Notes: generated by a model from the sequence alone, not told the origin. DNA of 17,226 bases from Bifidobacterium imperatoris (GCF_002860405.1 NZ_NMWV01000040.1:1-17226), one strand, 5' to 3'; counted from the stretch's first letter, positions 1-5,940 are shown. Numbers and translations: made by a program.

Positions 1-394
1 GCACTGCCGCGTGTTCGCCGCGCGGATCGACGGCCGCGTGGTCGCATGGTCCATCGTCACCGTGAACGATACATGCGCCGTGCGCTATTACGCCGCGATG
101 CGCGACTCGGCCATGCGCCTGCACGTCACCGACCGCCTCCTGTACGCGGAATGCTGCATGCTCGGCGGGCAGGGCGTCACCGACTACGACCTGATGGGCA
201 TCGGCTCCGATTTCGCTCCCTCGCTCAAAGGCCTGAACGAATTCAAAACCAAATTCACCGAGGAAACCACACCAGTCGCCCCAGCCCGCGACGTACCAGT
301 GCGCAAATCGATGTATCGGGCTTTGGTGGTAGCTAAACATGTGCGCAACATCTGGCGCAGTATTGTCTCGTCATTGCAGCACCGCGAACACTGA
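1..394 (+). CDS. FemAB/GNAT-type aminoacyltransferase, C-terminal part (partial)
   Basis: Only the 3' end is present; the frame is open to the left edge (first full codon at base 2) and about 130 residues remain. The stretch YDLMGIG followed by LKGLNEFKTKF resembles the conserved end of FemAB/FemX-type proteins, where a YDxxGI motif precedes a GLxxFKxxF motif in the second GNAT-like fold. Such proteins add amino acids from aminoacyl-tRNA to the lipid II stem peptide to build the interpeptide bridge; they are cytoplasmic or membrane-associated. The GTG at 11 is internal, not the true start. The tail after the motif is basic and ends in LQHREH. Family membership is fairly clear; the exact amino acid transferred cannot be told from this fragment. 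Confidence 0.7.
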   Translation, partial: HCRVFAARIDGRVVAWSIVTVNDTCAVRYYAAMRDSAMRLHVTDRLLYAECCMLGGQGVTDYDLMGIGSDFAPSLKGLNEFKTKFTEETTPVAPARDVPVRKSMYRALVVAKHVRNIWRSIVSSLQHREH

Positions 395-481
395 GCGCAA
401 GAATCGTTGTGACGAGGCTTGGTTGATGACATCTGATTGCGTTCGATGAACTGAAATAGTAACTCAAATAGGGGTAGGCTT

Positions 482-556
482 ATGAAACAAAGGGCATTAC
501 TCGGTCGAAATGAAACGAGTAGCGCCGGCCATCCAATGAAGGAGTATTTGCCATGA
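482..556 (+). CDS. Possible 24-aa leader ORF coupled to the amidohydrolase
   Basis: An ATG at 482 follows AGGGG (470-474) by 7 bases and opens a 24-codon frame whose TGA (554-556) overlaps the ATG of the downstream amidohydrolase in an ATGA arrangement. The downstream ribosome-binding site lies inside it. A 6-bp dyad TACTCG (498-503) / CGAGTA (516-521) lies in the middle. No run of a single amino acid suggests attenuation. It could be chance; it is listed because of the start signal and the exact stop-start overlap. Confidence 0.22.
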   Translation: MKQRALLGRNETSSAGHPMKEYLP

Positions 557-1896
557 GTCGCTACCAGTCTGTTGTCGAACCGTTCGCGCTCGCCCATGTT
601 CGTGTGATATCCGGTGACGAATCGGGAACTGTGCGCAATAACATGACTGTTCTGGTGAACGCGGCCGGCCGCATCGAGCAGGTGGCGCCCAGCATCGAGA
701 CCAGTATTCCTGAGGAATATCATTACTTGGATGGCACGGGTAAAACTGTGATGCCGGGCCTGATCAATGCGCATACACACCTGTTCGCACAGGGCAAGCC
801 CCTGAATCCCAAACTGGCCACGCCCCAGGGCCAGCGGATGGTGGCCGGGCTGGTGCATTCGGCGCTGGGCAAGCCATATATGGCTTCGACAGTTGCACAG
901 AATGCGAAAACCTTACTGGAATCCGGTGTTACCACTATCCGCACGCTTGGTGATGTGCGTTATGAAGTGGTGGAGTTGCGGGATAAGATTGCCGCCGGCG
1001 AGATTGCCGGGCCTAGAATCCTGGCATCTGGTCCGCTGCTGGCGATTCCGGAAGGGCATGGTGCGCCACTGATTGCGCTTACCAGCTCCACGCCAGAAGA
1101 AGCGCGAGAATGTGCATTGCGCAATATTGAGCATGGCGTCAATGCCATCAAGATTGCGGCCACTGGGGGAGTGACCGATGCCCAGAAGATTGGTGAGGCC
1201 GGCAGCCCTCAGATGAGCGTGGAACAGATGAGGGCCATCTGCGAGGTGGCGCATGACAACGGCATTATTGTGGGCGCTCATGCGCAAAGCACCGAGGGTG
1301 TGCGTCGTGCGCTTGAAGCCGGTGTGGATACCATCGAACATGGCAGTGTATTGAACGATGAGTTGATTGGCTTGTTCCGCCATAATCCGAATTCGCTGCG
1401 CGGCTATTCCGCTCTGGTACCAACGCTCTCCGCTGGACTTCCGCTGACGATGATTGACCAGAAGGTGACTGGTATCACGGATATCCAATTGGAGAATTCC
1501 AAGACCGTGGTTGAAGGCATGGTGACCGGTGCTCGTCAGGCGCATGAAGCGGGCCTCGTGGTGGGAGTTGGTACGGACACCGGTATGACGTTCGTGCCGC
1601 AGTATGCCACCTGGCGTGAGCTGGTGCTGTTGGTGCGGTTCGCTGGCTTCACGCCAGCCCAGGCAATTCATGCTGCCACGCAGGTGAACGCTCAGATGCT
1701 TGGTGTGGATGATGTGACCGGTTCGCTCGAAATCGGTAAGGCTGCCGATTTGCTGGTATTGAATATGAATCCATTGGAGGATTTGCACGCATTGGAGCGT
1801 CCGGCCTTGGTAGTGGCCGCCGGACGACCGGTGTTCAGACCTAATGTGGAACGATTCCAGCAAATCGACGAGCTGCTGGACCGTGTCTATGAGTAA
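553..1896 (+). CDS. Amidohydrolase, imidazolonepropionase/prolidase-like (COG1228 type)
   Basis: 447 aa, a usual length for the family. It is a metal-dependent hydrolase of the amidohydrolase superfamily: a small beta-sandwich wraps a TIM barrel that binds one or two metals. Visible ligand candidates are the HTH motif after PGLINA (His74, His76), Lys200 in AIKIAATGG (candidate carboxylated lysine), His243 in GAHAQS, His263 in TIEHGS and Asp342 in GVGTDTG. The C-terminal signature GSLEIGKAADLLVL (about 390-403) is typical. No signal peptide is seen, so it is probably cytoplasmic. Start: ATG at 553 with AAGGAG at 538-543. The substrate is not predictable; relatives cleave Xaa-Pro dipeptides, N-acyl amino acids or cyclic amides, and no histidine-degradation genes lie nearby to support HutI. 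Confidence 0.85.
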   Translation: MSRYQSVVEPFALAHVRVISGDESGTVRNNMTVLVNAAGRIEQVAPSIETSIPEEYHYLDGTGKTVMPGLINAHTHLFAQGKPLNPKLATPQGQRMVAGLVHSALGKPYMASTVAQNAKTLLESGVTTIRTLGDVRYEVVELRDKIAAGEIAGPRILASGPLLAIPEGHGAPLIALTSSTPEEARECALRNIEHGVNAIKIAATGGVTDAQKIGEAGSPQMSVEQMRAICEVAHDNGIIVGAHAQSTEGVRRALEAGVDTIEHGSVLNDELIGLFRHNPNSLRGYSALVPTLSAGLPLTMIDQKVTGITDIQLENSKTVVEGMVTGARQAHEAGLVVGVGTDTGMTFVPQYATWRELVLLVRFAGFTPAQAIHAATQVNAQMLGVDDVTGSLEIGKAADLLVLNMNPLEDLHALERPALVVAAGRPVFRPNVERFQQIDELLDRVYE

Positions 1897-2045
1897 AAGA
1901 ATGAAGCGGACGCCGTTGTCCGATTATTCAGTTATGCCAGCTTCACGCTGACTGTTGAATTATCGAATCTTCAGTTGTGTGACCTGTTCGGTCCGGTGAG
2001 AAACGCCGCTATATGCGATCTCGGTAGCGTCTAAGCGCCGGTGAT
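1897..2045. other. Intergenic region without a recognised gene
   Basis: About 150 bases between the amidohydrolase stop and the stop of the minus-strand small gene. A 5-bp hairpin CGGAC (1907-1911) / GTCCG (1918-1922) lacks a T tract, so no convincing terminator is seen for either gene. Confidence 0.5.
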
Positions 2046-2174
2046 TCAGCGAGCGATCTTCTCGGAATCGTTGACGATGTCAGCGATGATCTGGCCGTTC
2101 TTCATGCCGGACTGAGACATGGAGTTGGCGCCGTAGAGAGCGAGGCCGCGCAGCATAGAATCCTTGAGAGACAT
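2046..2174 (-). CDS. Unrecognised 42-aa small protein under a LacI-type operator
   Basis: On the minus strand an ATG at 2174 opens a 42-codon frame ending in TGA (2048-2046). AAGGAAA lies just upstream (complement of 2180-2186), 5-6 bases before the start. The peptide begins MSLKDSMLRGLALYG, continues through GANSMSQSGMKNG and ends IADIVNDSEKIAR. It has no signal peptide, membrane span or cysteine and looks soluble and partly helical. Codon use is like the GC-rich neighbours (CTC, GGC, AAG, ATC). Upstream is a near-consensus promoter with a perfect palindromic operator on its start site, facing a lacI-family gene. The family was not recognised, so no function is assigned. That it is a real gene is inferred from the ribosome-binding site, promoter, operator and codon use together. 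Confidence 0.68.
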   Translation of the reverse strand: MSLKDSMLRGLALYGANSMSQSGMKNGQIIADIVNDSEKIAR

Positions 2175-2193
2175 GATTGTTTCCTTTCGTTAG

Positions 2194-2213
2194 TCAAAGC
2201 CGGTTGGCTTTGA
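2194..2213 (-). promoter_or_regulatory. Hairpin in the 5' leader of the 42-aa gene
   Basis: TCAAAGCC (2194-2201) pairs with GGCTTTGA (2206-2213) around a 4-base loop: a perfect 8-bp stem about 20 bases upstream of the small gene's ATG and downstream of its predicted transcription start. On the plus strand it is followed by GTTTTTG, so a weak plus-strand terminator is an alternative. Role unknown. Confidence 0.45.
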
Positions 2214-2230
2214 GTTTTTGTGGTTTCGTT

Positions 2231-2244
2231 TGAAACCGGTTTCA
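2231..2244. promoter_or_regulatory. LacI-family operator 1 (TGAAACCGGTTTCA)
   Basis: A perfect 14-bp palindrome with the central CCGG found in many LacI/GalR-family operators. It begins at the last base of the predicted -10 box of the 42-aa gene and covers the expected transcription start, a classic repressor position. It shares the AACCGGTT core with the second palindrome at 2331-2346. The likely binder is the adjacent LacI-family protein. Confidence 0.75.
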
Positions 2245-2272
2245 GAATACCGCGGAAAGCGATGCTTGACAA
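2244..2272 (-). promoter_or_regulatory. Promoter of the 42-aa gene
   Basis: Read on the minus strand: -35 box TTGTCA (2272-2267), a 17-base spacer and -10 box TATTCT (2249-2244). Each box differs from the sigma-70-type consensus by one or two bases and the spacing is ideal. The operator at 2231-2244 follows directly. Confidence 0.68.
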
Positions 2273-2330
2273 GTTACCTGGTGGTCATCGGCGTTTCGCG
2301 CCATTTTCCGCCATTCTTACTCCCGCTTGA

Positions 2331-2346
2331 ATCGAACCGGTTCGAT
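2331..2346. promoter_or_regulatory. LacI-family operator 2 (ATCGAACCGGTTCGAT)
   Basis: A perfect 16-bp palindrome, 145 bases before the lacI-family ATG at 2492. It has the same AACCGGTT core as operator 1, about 100 bases away, so the regulator may control both itself and the divergent 42-aa gene, possibly with looping. Confidence 0.72.
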
Positions 2347-2367
2347 ATGTTCGACATGTTCGATGCC
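2341..2367. repeat. Three 9-bp tandem repeats, TTCGA(T/C)ATG-like
   Basis: Units TTCGATATG, TTCGACATG and TTCGATGCC start at 2341, 2350 and 2359; the first lies in the right half of operator 2. A further TTCGACTAT lies near 2391. They repeat the operator half-site TTCGA at 9-bp spacing, so they may be extra half-sites or simple duplication. Confidence 0.5.
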
Positions 2368-2491
2368 TGTGAACCTGCGTCGGATTGATGTTCGACTATG
2401 AGGGCGAATGCTGTTGCCGAATAGGTAACTCGTTTGTGCCGGCGTGTTTCTATGGTGGAAGTTAAGGACTTGTGTGCGGAAGGGGAGAACT

Positions 2492-3520
2492 ATGGCAAGA
2501 AGCACAGGGCATTCACGCCCGGTTATCAAGGATGTGGCCAAGCTTGCCGGTGTCTCAGCTCCTACGGTGTCTCGATACCTTAATGGCACGGCGAAAATTG
2601 CCGAGGATAAACGCAAACGTATAGCCGAGGCCATCAAGGAGCTTGGTTATGAGCCAAGCATGGCCGCGCGTGCGTTGTCCAACCGTGAAATGGATTCGGT
2701 GGTGGTATTCGCCTCCAAGCCTGACGAATTCTCCACGTCCGCCACGAATCATGGCGTCGAGACTGCGGCACGCAAGCGCGGCTTCCTGCTCAATATTGTC
2801 TCGTTGGACGAGTCCGATATCGCTTCCGTTGAGGCTCGTGTGCGCATGGGGCTTGCGGTGAGACCCGCCGGTGTGCTCGTCTATGAGTATGGATGGGCCG
2901 GTGTTGAGGCGCTGAAGGTGATTCCGCAAGGCGTTCCAACTGTGGTGGTTGGCGGCGGATTCGGCGACGGTGATTATCAGGTTATCAACGCTGAACGTGA
3001 TGGTGGCCGTTGGATGACTATGCGTTTGCTTGATTTGGGACACAAGATGGTGTTCCATGTGCAATGGAATCAGGAATCAGGCGACAATTCCCGTACCAAT
3101 GGCTGGCGGGATGCACTTGAAGAACGTGGCCTCGATGTACCTGAGCCGATAGTGGTGCCTGTCGGTGATTTGCAAAAGGCGGTGGCGGCAGGTCGAAAAC
3201 TGGGTCGCCACAAGGACGTTACAGCGGTTTTTGCCGCCACCGATGAGCTGGCCATCGCCGTCATGAAAGGCCTGCGTGAAGCTGGACGCAAGGTTCCGCA
3301 GGATGTCAGTGTGATCGGGTTCGATGACATGGCGTTCGATACTATGTGGGAGCCGCCGCTGACCAGCTATACGCAGAATTTCCACGAGATGGGGGAGCGG
3401 GCCTTCCGCATGGTGTTCGACCAAATTCAGGCGAAGCGGAAGGGAATTGAACCGCCGCCCGCCCAAGTTGAGATTGTGCAGGGCAGGCCCTGTCTGCGTG
3501 CCTCGGAATCGGCTCGTTAG
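2492..3520 (+). CDS. LacI/GalR-family transcriptional regulator
   Basis: 342 aa, the normal size for LacI repressors. The N-terminal helix-turn-helix is IKDVAKLAGVSAPTVSRYLNG (about 12-32), with the hinge helix near PSMAARALS (55-63) that inserts into the minor groove at CCGG-type operators. The rest is a periplasmic-binding-protein-like effector domain, with typical ATDELAIAVMKGLREAG and VPQDVSVIGFDDM segments. Start: ATG at 2492, preceded by GGAAGGGGAG (2478-2487). In-frame codons further upstream (from 2444) have no comparable ribosome-binding site and lie before the usual LacI N-terminus. Operators at 2231-2244 and 2331-2346 suggest autoregulation and control of the divergent small gene. 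The inducer is unknown; most bifidobacterial LacI proteins respond to sugars, but no sugar gene is adjacent here. Its stop overlaps that of the convergent peroxiredoxin gene. Confidence 0.93.
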   Translation: MARSTGHSRPVIKDVAKLAGVSAPTVSRYLNGTAKIAEDKRKRIAEAIKELGYEPSMAARALSNREMDSVVVFASKPDEFSTSATNHGVETAARKRGFLLNIVSLDESDIASVEARVRMGLAVRPAGVLVYEYGWAGVEALKVIPQGVPTVVVGGGFGDGDYQVINAERDGGRWMTMRLLDLGHKMVFHVQWNQESGDNSRTNGWRDALEERGLDVPEPIVVPVGDLQKAVAAGRKLGRHKDVTAVFAATDELAIAVMKGLREAGRKVPQDVSVIGFDDMAFDTMWEPPLTSYTQNFHEMGERAFRMVFDQIQAKRKGIEPPPAQVEIVQGRPCLRASESAR

Positions 3521-3524
3521 CCGA
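3509..3524. terminator. Short hairpin across the two convergent stop codons
   Basis: TCGGCT (3509-3514) pairs with AGCCGA (3519-3524) around CGTT, spanning both stop codons. Neither side has a strong T run (GCTTCTTC on plus), so this is at best a weak bidirectional terminator. Confidence 0.3.
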
Positions 3525-4050
3525 GCTTCTTCAAGAGCGACTCCACATGGCCTTTTGCACGCACATTGTAGCGTGCTAGTTCAATCACACCTTGTGCGTT
3601 GATGGCGAACGTGGAACGAATAACGCCTACATGCGTCTTGCCGTAGAGTTTCTTTTCGCCATAGGCGGCATAAAGCTTATGCACGGTCAGATCGGGGTCG
3701 GATAGCAGTGGAAACGACAAATTGTCGCGTTCACGGAACTTCTGCAGCTTGGGCATTGGATCCTTGGAAACACCGAGCACTGTGTATCCGAGAGAGCCGA
3801 GACGAGCCATGTTATCGCGGAAATCGCAGGCTTCCGTGGTGCAGCCGGGCGTCATAGCCGCTGGATAGAAGTAGAGGATTACGCTCTTGCCTTGTGCGGT
3901 AAGCGAGGAAAGCGCGATTGTTGCTTCGCTGCCATCAGGATTGACCGCGGGCAACGTGAAGTCCGGTGCCTGAGTTTCCTCTTTCAGTCGTGTTGGCAGT
4001 TCGGTATCTGTTTGAACTTCAGTAGTGGTCATGTTACCCATCGTAATCAC
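3517..4050 (-). CDS. bcp: Thioredoxin-dependent peroxiredoxin, Bcp/PrxQ type
   Basis: 177 aa. It reduces hydrogen peroxide and organic hydroperoxides in the cytoplasm using thioredoxin. The peroxidatic cysteine is Cys70 in TPGCTTEACDFRD; Cys75, five residues on, is the resolving cysteine of atypical two-cysteine PrxQ proteins. APDFTLP (28-34) and VILYFYP (57-63) are family hallmarks. Start: GTG at 4050, with GGGGA ending five bases upstream; ATG at 4041 and 4032 are alternatives but sit far from that site. The first 25 residues are a polar extension. The start overlaps the stop of the membrane-protein remnant (GTGA), so it was probably translated by coupling within a tetR-led minus-strand operon; no separate promoter is evident. 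Its stop overlaps that of the LacI-family gene by 4 nt. Confidence 0.92.
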   Translation of the reverse strand: MITMGNMTTTEVQTDTELPTRLKEETQAPDFTLPAVNPDGSEATIALSSLTAQGKSVILYFYPAAMTPGCTTEACDFRDNMARLGSLGYTVLGVSKDPMPKLQKFRERDNLSFPLLSDPDLTVHKLYAAYGEKKLYGKTHVGVIRSTFAINAQGVIELARYNVRAKGHVESLLKKLG

Positions 4051-4263
4051 AATTGTCCCCGTTTAATCAGCGGTGTTCGCGGCTGCTGAAGTTCGTACAT
4101 CCTTTTGGTTGTTTGGCTCGACGGGGAGATAAAGCGAACATGGCGGTTGAAGAAGTTCACAATCAGCCCGGTGATGGCCGCGGCGATGATCGTGCCGATG
4201 CCAAACGATTCAATGGCGAGCCCCCACAAGCATGGATGCCAAACGCTTCACTATATATGGCAT
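4047..4263 (-). pseudogene. Remnant of a YczE/YitT-like integral membrane protein
   Basis: A strong ribosome-binding site AGGAGGA (4277-4271) stands 7 bases before an ATG at 4263 that opens MPYIVKRLASMLVGARH and then hits TGA (4212-4210). In another frame downstream the sequence continues AIESFGIGTIIAAAITGLIVNFFNR and ends in TGA at 4049-4047. The first piece looks like the N-terminus, and the second like the last transmembrane helix, of YczE/YyaS/YitT-type membrane proteins of about 200 aa. About two thirds of the gene is missing and the ends are in different frames, so this is a decayed gene with an internal deletion. Its last codon overlaps the bcp start. Family assignment rests on remembered motif similarity (GIGTII...G..V.FFN) and is moderate. 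Confidence 0.55.
4197..4249. repeat. 15-bp imperfect direct repeat inside the membrane-protein remnant
   Basis: GATGCCAAACGATTC (4197-4211) and GATGCCAAACGCTTC (4235-4249) differ at one base and lie 38 bp apart, on the two sides of the apparent deletion joint. They may mark how the joint formed, or be chance similarity between the two ends of the old gene. Confidence 0.5.
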
Positions 4264-4331
4264 GATTTATTCCTCCTATTGTTCGATATTGGCAATGACG
4301 CGACGCAGACCTGCACGTAAGGGTTACTGTT

Positions 4332-4943
4332 TCACCACAGCACGTCAATCGGTGCGGTGGTTTTATTGGTTTCGATGATGTGACAGATCTGCTCAGGGGT
4401 TTCCTTGCAACCGCGGCGAATCCACAGCCAGATGATTGAGGAGACGGCGGAGACGAGGATCTCCATCGCGTAATCGGCGGGAATACCGTTGTAATCATGC
4501 TTGGGCTCCTCGCCGAAACGCTTGGCCTGCGCTACAATCAGCTGCTTCAACACGTTTTTCAGTCGATCGTACAGCTGCATATCGGTGCCTGAACGGGAGA
4601 TGGCGTTGAAGAAGGCATAGTCATTCTTGACGTAATGCAGCGCTTTGGCGATGGCTGCTTCTTTGAACGCATCACAAATCGCTTTGCCGTCGGTGGTGAT
4701 GGTCTGCCCGTTTTCGTCCGAGTTCTCCACAAGAATCTGGGTCAGGTCGTCGATGGTGTCGTCGATGAGCTGCTGGCGAAGATCGAACTTATCGATGTAA
4801 TGCATATAGAACGTGCCGCGATTGATGCCGGCCGCACGGGCGATGTCACTCACGGTCATGGCATCGAATCCCTTGGACTGCATCAGCGAGGTAAACGCCG
4901 CCTTGATTTTCGCCTCGGTTTTGGTATTGCGCTTACCTGCCAT
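4332..4943 (-). CDS. TetR/AcrR-family transcriptional regulator
   Basis: 203 aa, a normal TetR size. The N-terminal domain has the helix-turn-helix in MTVSDIARAAGINRGTFYMHY (about 29-49), preceded by the usual first helix; the segment DKFDLRQQLIDDTIDDL follows. The C-terminal ligand/dimer domain ends in an IIWLWIRRGCKETPEQICHII stretch, a pattern common in DhaS-like TetR proteins of Firmicutes and bifidobacteria. Start: ATG at 4943, with GGAGG (4954-4950) 6 bases upstream. It is divergent from the ABC exporter genes, with repeated dyads in the shared gap, so it most likely represses the exporter and itself. A membrane-protein remnant and bcp follow on the same strand. The inducer is unknown. 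Confidence 0.92.
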   Translation of the reverse strand: MAGKRNTKTEAKIKAAFTSLMQSKGFDAMTVSDIARAAGINRGTFYMHYIDKFDLRQQLIDDTIDDLTQILVENSDENGQTITTDGKAICDAFKEAAIAKALHYVKNDYAFFNAISRSGTDMQLYDRLKNVLKQLIVAQAKRFGEEPKHDYNGIPADYAMEILVSAVSSIIWLWIRRGCKETPEQICHIIETNKTTAPIDVLW

Positions 4944-4984
4944 ATCTGCCTCCGTTCAGTACATATGTGGTGCGGCTCCTCTCG

Positions 4985-5041
4985 GCTCCCCTTGTCGGGG
5001 GAGCTGTCGCCGTAGGCGACTGAGGGGTAGTCTCACGAGAC
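4985..5041. repeat. Intergenic hairpin-rich repeat element (three stem-loops)
   Basis: Three perfect stem-loops in a row: GCTCCCC (4985-4991) / GGGGAGC (4998-5004); GTCGCC (5006-5011) / GGCGAC (5015-5020); GTCTC (5030-5034) / GAGAC (5037-5041). A TGAGGGG tract lies between the second and third. The first two stems plus TGAGGGG resemble an interspersed repeat I recall as common in the intergenic DNA of gut bacteria, with a CTCCC...GGGAGCTG...ACTGAGGG pattern. It sits in the tetR 5' leader (minus strand). It has no coding capacity; a non-autonomous mobile repeat or an RNA element is possible. Confidence 0.6.
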
Positions 5042-5057
5042 GGTTGTGCCAGTCTCT

Positions 5058-5088
5058 TGTATATTGCTCTAGTCGTTGATTCTATCAA
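5058..5088 (-). promoter_or_regulatory. Possible tetR promoter
   Basis: Minus strand: TTGATA (5088-5083), a 19-base spacer and TATACA (5063-5058). The spacer is long, so this is tentative. The -35 box overlaps the first candidate operator, which fits autorepression. Confidence 0.3.
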
Positions 5089-5096
5089 CACGTTGT
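5075..5096. promoter_or_regulatory. Candidate TetR operator, copy 1
   Basis: ATCAACACGTTGT (5084-5096) contains the dyad CAAC-AC-GTTG and recurs exactly at 5208-5220. Here it also overlaps a second perfect dyad, GTTGAT-TCT-ATCAAC (5075-5089). An exact 13-bp repeat with dyad symmetry in a tetR/transporter gap is what a TetR operator pair looks like; assignment to this TetR is inference. Confidence 0.55.
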
Positions 5097-5166
5097 CTGA
5101 TTAGTGTGCGAAATCGGCAATATTTCCGGAAGTGTTCAATTTAGACAGTTCGTCCAATTGTGGTTA

Positions 5167-5196
5167 TTGACCGACTGTTCTTCGCGAAATTACGAT
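5167..5196 (+). promoter_or_regulatory. Probable promoter of the ABC exporter operon
   Basis: TTGACC (5167-5172), an 18-base spacer and TACGAT (5191-5196). The expected start near 5203 lies just before operator copy 2 at 5208-5220, so a bound repressor would block transcription. Confidence 0.5.
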
Positions 5197-5207
5197 GCAG
5201 GCAATAA

Positions 5208-5220
5208 ATCAACACGTTGT
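5208..5220. promoter_or_regulatory. Candidate TetR operator, copy 2
   Basis: An exact second copy of ATCAACACGTTGT, 124 bp from copy 1 and 19 bases before the ABC ATPase start codon. It lies just downstream of the predicted transcription start. Confidence 0.55.
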
Positions 5221-5238
5221 TTAATCAAGGGAATCTTC

Positions 5239-5940
5239 ATGGCATACATCGAAATGGTTCATAGCTTCAAGCGTTACCAAACCGGTAGCACCACCATCAC
5301 CGCCAATAATGATGTCAGTTTCGGCATCGAACAAGGTGAATTGGCCATCATCCTTGGTGCATCCGGTGCCGGCAAATCCACCGTGCTCAACATTTTGGGC
5401 GGCATGGACACCAACTCCGAAGGGCAGGTGATCATCGACGGCAAAGACATCTCCAACTACAACGCCCATCAACTCACCGACTATCGCCGGTATGACATCG
5501 GCTTCGTCTTCCAGTTCTATAATCTCGTGGCCAATCTGACCGCCAAAGAGAACGTGGAGCTCGCCTCCGAAATCGTCAAAGATGCACAGGATCCGGTACA
5601 GACACTGATTGACGTCGGGCTCAAGGACCGTATCGACAATTTCCCCGCCCAACTTTCCGGCGGCGAGCAGCAGCGCGTGGCCATCGCCAGGGCAGTGGCA
5701 AAGAATCCCAAAATCCTTTTGTGCGACGAGCCGACCGGCGCGCTCGACTACAACACCGGCAAACAAGTGCTGCAGATTTTGCAGGACCAAAGTCGAAAGA
5801 AAGGTGCCACGGTGGTCATCGTGACCCATAATTCAGCCATCGCACCCATAGCGGACCGAGTCATTCACATGCACGATGCGCGCGTCAAATCCATTGAAAT
5901 TAATGAGCATCCGATGGATATCAAGGATTTGGAGTGGTAA
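5239..5940 (+). CDS. ABC transporter ATP-binding protein, MacB/LolD type
   Basis: 233 aa. It is the cytoplasmic ATPase that powers the FtsX-like permease encoded 2 bases downstream. Walker A is GASGAGKST (40-48), Q-loop Gln92 lies in FVFQFYN, the signature is LSGGEQQ (139-145), Walker B is [12 protein letters not shown] (159-170) and the switch histidine is His197 in VTHN. The [19 protein letters not shown] stretch is typical of the MacB/LolD/FtsE group, whose members export peptides, antibiotics or lipoproteins or remodel the envelope. Start: ATG at 5239 with AAGGGA (5227-5232) six bases upstream. The frame is open back to a GTG at 5104, but that stretch contains the predicted promoter and operator and has no coding character. 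Control is probably by the divergent TetR. Confidence 0.94.
   Translation: MAYIEMVHSFKRYQTGSTTITANNDVSFGIEQGELAIILGASGAGKSTVLNILGGMDTNSEGQVIIDGKDISNYNAHQLTDYRRYDIGFVFQFYNLVANLTAKENVELASEIVKDAQDPVQTLIDVGLKDRIDNFPAQLSGGEQQRVAIARAVAKNPKILLCDEPTGALDYNTGKQVLQILQDQSRKKGATVVIVTHNSAIAPIADRVIHMHDARVKSIEINEHPMDIKDLEW

Noticed and set aside
184..858. 224-codon minus-strand frame across the left end
   Set aside because: It spans the FemAB end, the intergenic region and the amidohydrolase start without any recognisable domain or start signal.
913..1863. 316-codon minus-strand frame opposite the amidohydrolase
   Set aside because: The amidohydrolase has clear metal-ligand motifs in its own frame; the reverse frame shows none and is a shadow.
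1907..1922. Hairpin after the amidohydrolase as a terminator
   Set aside because: The stem is only 5 bp and no T run follows.
2194..2213. Plus-strand intrinsic terminator for the amidohydrolase
   Set aside because: It is nearly 300 bases from the stop, beyond the minus-strand small gene, with a short interrupted T run. It was kept as a leader hairpin of the small gene, with the terminator only as an alternative.
4047..4229. Intact 60-aa membrane protein from a TTG start
   Set aside because: There is no ribosome-binding site before the TTG, and the strong site lies at 4271-4277 before an ATG in another frame. The whole is better read as one decayed gene.
5104..5238. 45-codon N-terminal extension of the ABC ATPase from a GTG at 5104
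   Set aside because: It covers the predicted promoter and operator, has no ribosome-binding site, and normal ATPases of this type begin near the ATG at 5239.
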